A stretch of DNA of 64,000 nt from Pyrenochaeta sp. MPI-SDFR-AT-0127 (Eukaryota; Ascomycota; Dothideomycetes; Pleosporales; Cucurbitariaceae). Within the stretch, counting starts at the first letter, position 1, and the number at the start of each line of letters is the position of its first letter. A program made the translations under genes and the position numbers. Shown here piece after piece: positions 59,405-64,000 of the stretch. Under the pieces are notes generated by a model. The model did no database searches and had not been told where the DNA came from. It saw only the letters and a program-made list of their open reading frames with translations. The DNA lies in the NCBI GenBank assembly GCA_020747015.1, contig JAGTJM010000017.1, positions 124,001-188,000 on the forward strand. Reading direction: 5' to 3'.

Positions 59405-60169
59405 TTAGAAAATCCCGTTGACAATCTTGCCACCAATAGTCGCACCTGCACCGAATATCGCCGCGTTTCCTAGCTTCTTGCCAAACTTCTTGCCGTTCTG
59501 CTCCATCTTGCTGGGCTCCTGCGGCGTCTGGTGCTGCGCGCCGTTGCTCACGTCGAGCGGCATGTTGCCGTAGTTGCTGGGTGCGGGCGCACTCGGCACA
59601 CCAGCAGGTACCATGCTCTTCTCTTCTTTGCGCACGTAGCTGGCGGGGAAGATGCCCTCCTGGCCGGTCCTCTCGTTGCGTCCCTTCCACCACTCGTTGT
59701 TCATGTATTCGGTGACGACGACTCTGTCATTCGGTGCCAGGGCGAGGTCGCCGGCGTCTTGCGCATTGTACTGGTACATTGCTGAGGCGTATGCGAGGAC
59801 GGGGGGCCCAACGGGGGCTACGGGGACGGACGGGTATGCTGGAGGAGGCGCGTTGGCGCTATTGTCGGCATAGTATCCAATATTGGACTTCTTCTCTGGG
59901 GGCGGTGTGGGCTCGCTCTTGATGTTCATCTGCGAGAGTTGTTGCGTTGGCACGGCGGGGAGGGCGCGGGCGCTGTTCTCGGCGGAGACGGGAAGTTGGG
60001 ACGAAATAGCGTCATGTTGGGCGGTGGTGATGACGTTGGATTCGACGAGGAATTGGAGGTTCTGTACACGCCATCAGCAAGAAGCAGGAAGAGGCATAGG
60101 AGACAGGCATACATTCTTGATATCCCCTAGGGACCTGTTGATCATCGCGTTCTTGAAGCTGTCGGCCAT
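59405..60169 (-). CDS. SH3-domain adaptor, Lsb1/Pin3 (Hob-like) family
   Basis: Two exons, 60113-60169 and 59405-60061, across a 51-nt intron (GDIKN/NLQFLVESN), 237 residues. The N-terminus MADSFKNAMINRSLGDIKN is the conserved helix of this family. A Pro-rich linker leads to one SH3 domain (about 113-171): ALYxY-like 'ASAMYQYNAQDAGDLALAPN', 'NNEWWKGRNERTGQEGIFPA' and SYV. A C-terminal Gly/Ala segment (GKKFGKKLGNAAIFGAGATI) ends the protein. Lsb1/Lsb2 bind Las17/WASP and tune actin assembly and endocytosis; in yeast Lsb2/Pin3 also promotes prion formation. Confidence 0.9.
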
Positions 60170-60613
60170 CTTGAGGATTCGTCTGAAAGTTTACTAGTGA
60201 TAATTCCTTCGGCAATGAATGTAGAGCCGAGAGCGCAAGAGGCAAAGGTATCAGAGGATTGGAGAAAAGTCAGGGTGAGCAGTGGTGAGAGGAGTTCGCA
60301 GTTTCGGTGGAGGTGATCGTCTGGGCGCAGCGGGAGCGGATTAGCGGCCCACGCACTCGGCAGCGCTGTGCCGCATCAAATCACGACTGAGGCTGTGCTT
60401 ATATTGGTTGCGTAACGCAGCCACTACTTTTACATTCGTACGAACAATGAGTCGCATGAGATACCCGTGGTCTTGCGAATGTGTTCTTTCATGGCTACGA
60501 AGTTGACGGATGTTATTTTGCTGTATTCCCTCATCGCCTATTCTGCGCCAACCCAGGGTTCAACAGTATGGCCTCTACACAAAACCCAGTATCCTTGCGC
60601 AATCCTTGGGCTT
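60170..60613. other. Short intergenic region
   Basis: SH3 gene promoter and 3' end of the dehydrogenase remnant. Nothing else is supported. Confidence 0.4.
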
Positions 60614-61396
60614 CTATTTCATGTTCAACATGAAGCCTTTGAACATTTCTTGCCTTTTATCCTCAAAAGCCTCAAAGACCTTTGTCACAAATCCTACAGG
60701 AATCTGCTCATCACCATTCACTAGTTTCGCCCACGCCTCCTCGGTGAATTCTTCCAATGGCATGCCAATATGAGCCCCATTCTTGATATCTGGTTGATGT
60801 TTCGCATCATGCAATTCAGTCTGAACAGCAGGCGGGAAGACCTCAATAACCTTGATATTTCCTGGGCCGGCACGCAATTGCTCGCGAAGAACAAGGATCA
60901 TATGATGTAAAGCAGCCTTGGAAGCGCAGTAGTTTGGGCAACGTGGGAGGGGAAGCAGAGCGAGGCCGGATGTAGTGTAAATCAAACTGGTTTCCTTGTC
61001 TTGTTTTTGAAGAAAGGGTATGAATGCCGTGGTCAAGTGCATGTAGCTCAAATAATTCGTTTTGAATTCCAGCTCCAGCACGTTCAAATCCACCGTCTCT
61101 GGCTTCGAGAAATCAAATCCGCGTTGTATTCCGGAATTGAGGATAATGGAATCGAGGTCGGGGTGCTTTTGCGTCACATCTTGAACGAACTTGGGAATCT
61201 CATCCAGCTCGGTGATATCGAAGACAATGGAGTCGACTTTGTCACTACCATGTTTCTTGATGAACTCGTCGAGCTTTTCCTTGCGCCGGCCAACGATAAT
61301 AGCGTATTAACCGTCCTAAATGATCTTTTCCGCAAGCGCCCAGCCGATTCCGGAAGTCGCGCCCAGGACGAGGACCTTGTTGTATTTCAGAGACAT
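60614..61396 (-). pseudogene. Short-chain dehydrogenase/reductase with two nonsense codons
   Basis: A 261-codon frame from ATG 61396 to 60614 encodes an SDR in one frame, except TAG at 61316-61318 (codon 27) and TAA at 61307-61309 (codon 30). They fall between the cofactor glycine motif (LGATSGIGWALAEK) and the second beta strand (YAIIVGRRKEKLDEF). No GT-AG intron removes both while keeping phase. Catalytic features remain: LNSGI, 'YTTSGLALLPLP' and the YxxxK in YCASKAA. There are no indels. Both stops could come from Gln codons by C to T change, as RIP or deamination does, which suggests a recent loss. Translation from Met downstream (61177) would lack the cofactor-binding half. Confidence 0.86.
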
Positions 61397-61907
61397 GGTC
61401 GTGTTGTCAATTCGTGAAGAGTGAGTATTCAATGTAAATGTAAATGTGAAGACTACCACACGTATTTCTGGTGACACTGTACTGGTCATGCGGATATCAT
61501 GGCTACCTCACGATCTAGAATCGGCGATGCACGGTCGGGAAAATAATCATCCAGGCCGATTCATGGGTCATTGTTCATCACAGCTTGATTCTGATGCGCG
61601 TCATGATGAAATCGGATCCGGCAGTTACGATCGGTTGAGTTGGCATGTTTACAGAGGCTTGTTGACGGTGAAAGCTCAATAAGAACCGAAGAAACAATAG
61701 GAGTATGTATTGTGACGCCCTAAGAGACTTTGTGTGACCAATCCATCTGTGGATGCGCCTTCGTTGTAACGATGCCGGGTAAGCATGGCCATCCCAAAAT
61801 AGTTTGGCTGAGCCCGTGCACGACTTTGACGGGCCATGAGTGGTTCCGTTTATCTCGAAACTCAGCTGGATTGGAACCTGGGTAGCCTCTTCGACCCTCA
61901 TCCTCTC

Positions 61908-61951
<44 letters not shown>

Positions 61952-62273
61952 GCTTCCTCCTCAGAGAGCGACGTCTGGTAGCAACACAGCGCCTTTATCA
62001 ATATTTTTGAAGCCAGTATCCCCACATTCTCTGCCCCTATTGAGTGCATAGCCGATCTCAATATCCACACGTTGAGGCGTCAGTTTGCCGGTTTGCATTA
62101 CGCACCCCGCCGCTTTTGATCTTCGTCGATACTGTATCTCAACCGCTTTCGGTTCACGGTATGCACGATTAGGTTTGTGTGAGCGAGATGCGGAAATCTT
62201 CAGATCGCGCACGATAATTGCCAAGACAGTCAAGGCAGCCTCACCGGAAGCCGCCGTGTTCACAGCGAGCACA
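61397..62273. other. Divergent region between the SDR remnant and the rhodopsin-like gene
   Basis: About 880 bp, containing a perfect AT microsatellite at 61911-61948. No gene is supported. Confidence 0.45.
61911..61948. repeat. (AT)19 microsatellite
   Basis: Nineteen perfect AT dinucleotides, about 325 bp upstream of the rhodopsin-like start. The length is likely polymorphic between strains. Confidence 0.95.
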
Positions 62274-63395
62274 ATGAGCCTTACTGTTAGCAGACAGTCA
62301 TTTGAAGTCGGTTCAACTACCTAAGCTTTGTGGCTTGACGACTGACATGTAACCAGGTCACATTGTGGACATTCTGCGGCTTGTCAACAATCTTCCTCGC
62401 ATCGCGTTTTGCGGTGCGCATATGGAAGAAAGGAAGACTCAGGAAGAGTGATTACTTTCTCATCATAGGTTTACCTTCTCTTTTCGCAGGTGCTGCACTT
62501 CTTCAGACCACTCTTGATGTGCTTTACGCACATTGGCCCGCGAGCGTTTGGGTGCATTCGCCACCCGTTCAGCAGGATGGAATAATCGCTGCTCCACGCC
62601 TCACTTCTGCCATTGAGCTACTTTGGGTTGCAATCTATTGCGTGAAGGCCTCCTTCTTCGCTCAGTTCAAATTCCACAAGCCACCATATTCCTACGTCTC
62701 GCCTTCCCTTACTCGCTACTATTGGACAGCGATCAGCATATGTGGCCTTGCCTTCGTATTCACATTGATAACACCAGCCGTGTTATGCCCTAATGCTGGT
62801 TAGTTCTTATCGTGGGGATTTTCCAATACTTTGGAAGCTAATATGAGCAGCGAAATGCCGCTACTTTTCAACGCACAACACCGTCGCTTTGGAAATTGTT
62901 CTCACAGTGCTTGACATTGTCACTGATCTGCTGGGTACGTAGCATTGCGGCTGGTGTGACACTGAAGGCTAAGAGACATCTAAAGTGTTGCTAATTCCCA
63001 TTTGGCTCATCCGGATGGCGAACTTCACGCTGACACGAGCCGCCATCAACGCGTCTTTCAAGAGCCTTTCCATCTTTACAGTAGGGATCGCGGCGGCCCG
63101 ACTAGTATTTCAATATAGGGCCGACCACAATCACATCAACTACCTCATATTAACTTTCTGGCTCTCTATCGAGGCAGCTGTCGCGGTGATCATGGCTTCG
63201 ATATCAAGCTATCGCGTTGTGGTTCTAGATTACCTCACTGACTACAAGGCACGACAGGATCTTAACCCCACGCATAGAACATGTGGCCAAATATTGCGCA
63301 CGTGGAAAGTCAGTTGCCAGAATGTAGTGGCGAAGATCACGGCTCCACTTTCACGAGCACGACTTGAATCACCGTCCGAGCTGTCACTTCAGTAA
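62274..63395 (+). CDS. Fungal rhodopsin-like 7TM membrane protein
   Basis: Four exons, 62274-62285, 62357-62798, 62851-62934 and 62986-63395, about 315 residues. The first exon is uncertain: ending at 62285 or 62306 both keep phase. The core shows hydrophobic helices with 'FCGLSTIFLASRFAVRIWKK', a DYFL motif after helix 2, 'LWVAIYCVKASFFAQFKF', CRYF in the short third exon, 'VLDIVTDLLVLLIPIWLI' across the last splice, and a cytosolic tail. This matches the large family of fungal integral membrane proteins related to Pth11-type receptors, here without a CFEM domain. Ligand and function are unknown. Confidence 0.85.
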
Positions 63396-64000
63396 TCTGC
63401 ACAATTGTCGAACTCTTCATCACGATCTCTGCAATCTTAGTGGACCAGTCTTCTGTTTTTTCCTTCTTGGCATCGGGAAAGCTAAGCTTTTCTCGTATAT
63501 TCAAAGTCATCCAAATAGTAGCGAACCAACGGATGCTTGCATATTTCCAGACCTGAAATGTGCAATCGAAACATGCAGATCCTTGCGCAGGCGACGCAAT
63601 GTATGCACATGATCACGATGCGGCGAAGTACACCCGTGTTATACTCTAAAGTTCAGTACATAAATGGTCGATTTATATCGAGAGGCGGTCTCTAAAGCGC
63701 ACATCCGTAGACTGCTCACGACTGTCCTAGGGAGCTGCCACTGATTGCTGTCTGACTCAAGGCAATGAGACGAGCCCCTGTGTTCCACGGTTCCAGCCAC
63801 AAATTTTCTTATTGTGGCCGGGATATGGGAGAAGGGCTACCCTGTCAAGCAGTCTTATTCCCACCCACCTGGAACCAAATTCAGGTCTGATCTCGAAAGC
63901 GTTCTTGACCTGGAACACGGCACGAGAGTGACGTGCGGCTGTCAAAGCTTAATGGACGAGATATCACTCACAACTTCGAGTTGATGTCGTTCACCGAGCA
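63396..64000. other. Right-edge region without a firm gene
   Basis: No gene is established. A weak possibility is a minus-strand gene entering from the right: an exon at 63972-64000 ending at a strong GTGAGT donor, an intron 63910-63971 with a TTCCAG acceptor, and a following exon open to a stop at 63757. One frame stays open across that splice, but I recognise no family in the roughly 60 residues. Confidence 0.25.

Noticed and set aside
1..64000. CRISPR arrays, bacterial operons, insertion sequences or phage genes
   Set aside because: None seen; the intron-rich gene structure and families are fungal nuclear.

Overview
The window is nuclear DNA of a filamentous ascomycete (Pezizomycotina; a Dothideomycete of the Pleosporales type is my best guess, from overall feel and not from a search). 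Reasons: genes carry many short introns, mostly 40 to 65 nt with GTATGN/GTAAGN donors; gene spacing is about 2 to 3 kb; and the families include HET-domain proteins, DUF3433 membrane proteins, TRI12-type transporters and fungal rhodopsin-like 7TM proteins. There is no operon logic: neighbours lie on both strands and are functionally unrelated. I resolved 29 gene-sized loci, most with explicit exon boundaries checked for reading phase.

Layout. 0-10 kb: N-terminus of a Rif1-like protein running off the left edge, RIC8, a KAR5/Tht1-like karyogamy protein, mitoribosomal uL6m, and a 947-residue domesticated cellular reverse transcriptase (rvt family) whose catalytic motif C looks degenerate. 10-13 kb is gene-poor. 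13-30 kb: TRI12-like MFS pump, mitochondrial release factor MRF1, gamma-glutamyltranspeptidase, MDP-1 phosphatase, a secreted GH31 alpha-glucosidase, NCS6 (tRNA thiolation), a GNAT acetyltransferase and a fungal-specific secreted or membrane protein. 32-43 kb is more accessory: a HET protein, a DUF3433 membrane protein with a duplicated Cys-rich ectodomain, a poorly conserved frame interrupted by TGA that carries a 42-bp minisatellite, and an NHA-type Na+/H+ antiporter. 43-51 kb is a dense housekeeping block: ORM1, IEC3, mS35, ALG13 and a secreted GH5 exo-glucanase. 51.5-54.6 kb shows no convincing gene. 54.6-64 kb: a disordered Ser-rich protein, a second HET protein, an SH3 adaptor, a short-chain dehydrogenase pseudogene with two nonsense codons, and a rhodopsin-like 7TM protein.

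Functional threads, none of them clustered pathways: organelle translation (uL6m, MRF1, mS35), secretory and cell-wall carbohydrate work (ALG13, GH31, GH5, ORM1 for sphingolipid control), chromatin and telomere factors (Rif1, IEC3), and non-self recognition (two HET genes). The most noteworthy items are the RT-like gene with RDT where family members are remembered to have an HDD motif, the duplicated ectodomain on the DUF3433 protein, the TGA-split frame with in-frame 14-residue repeats, and a likely GC-AG intron in RIC8.
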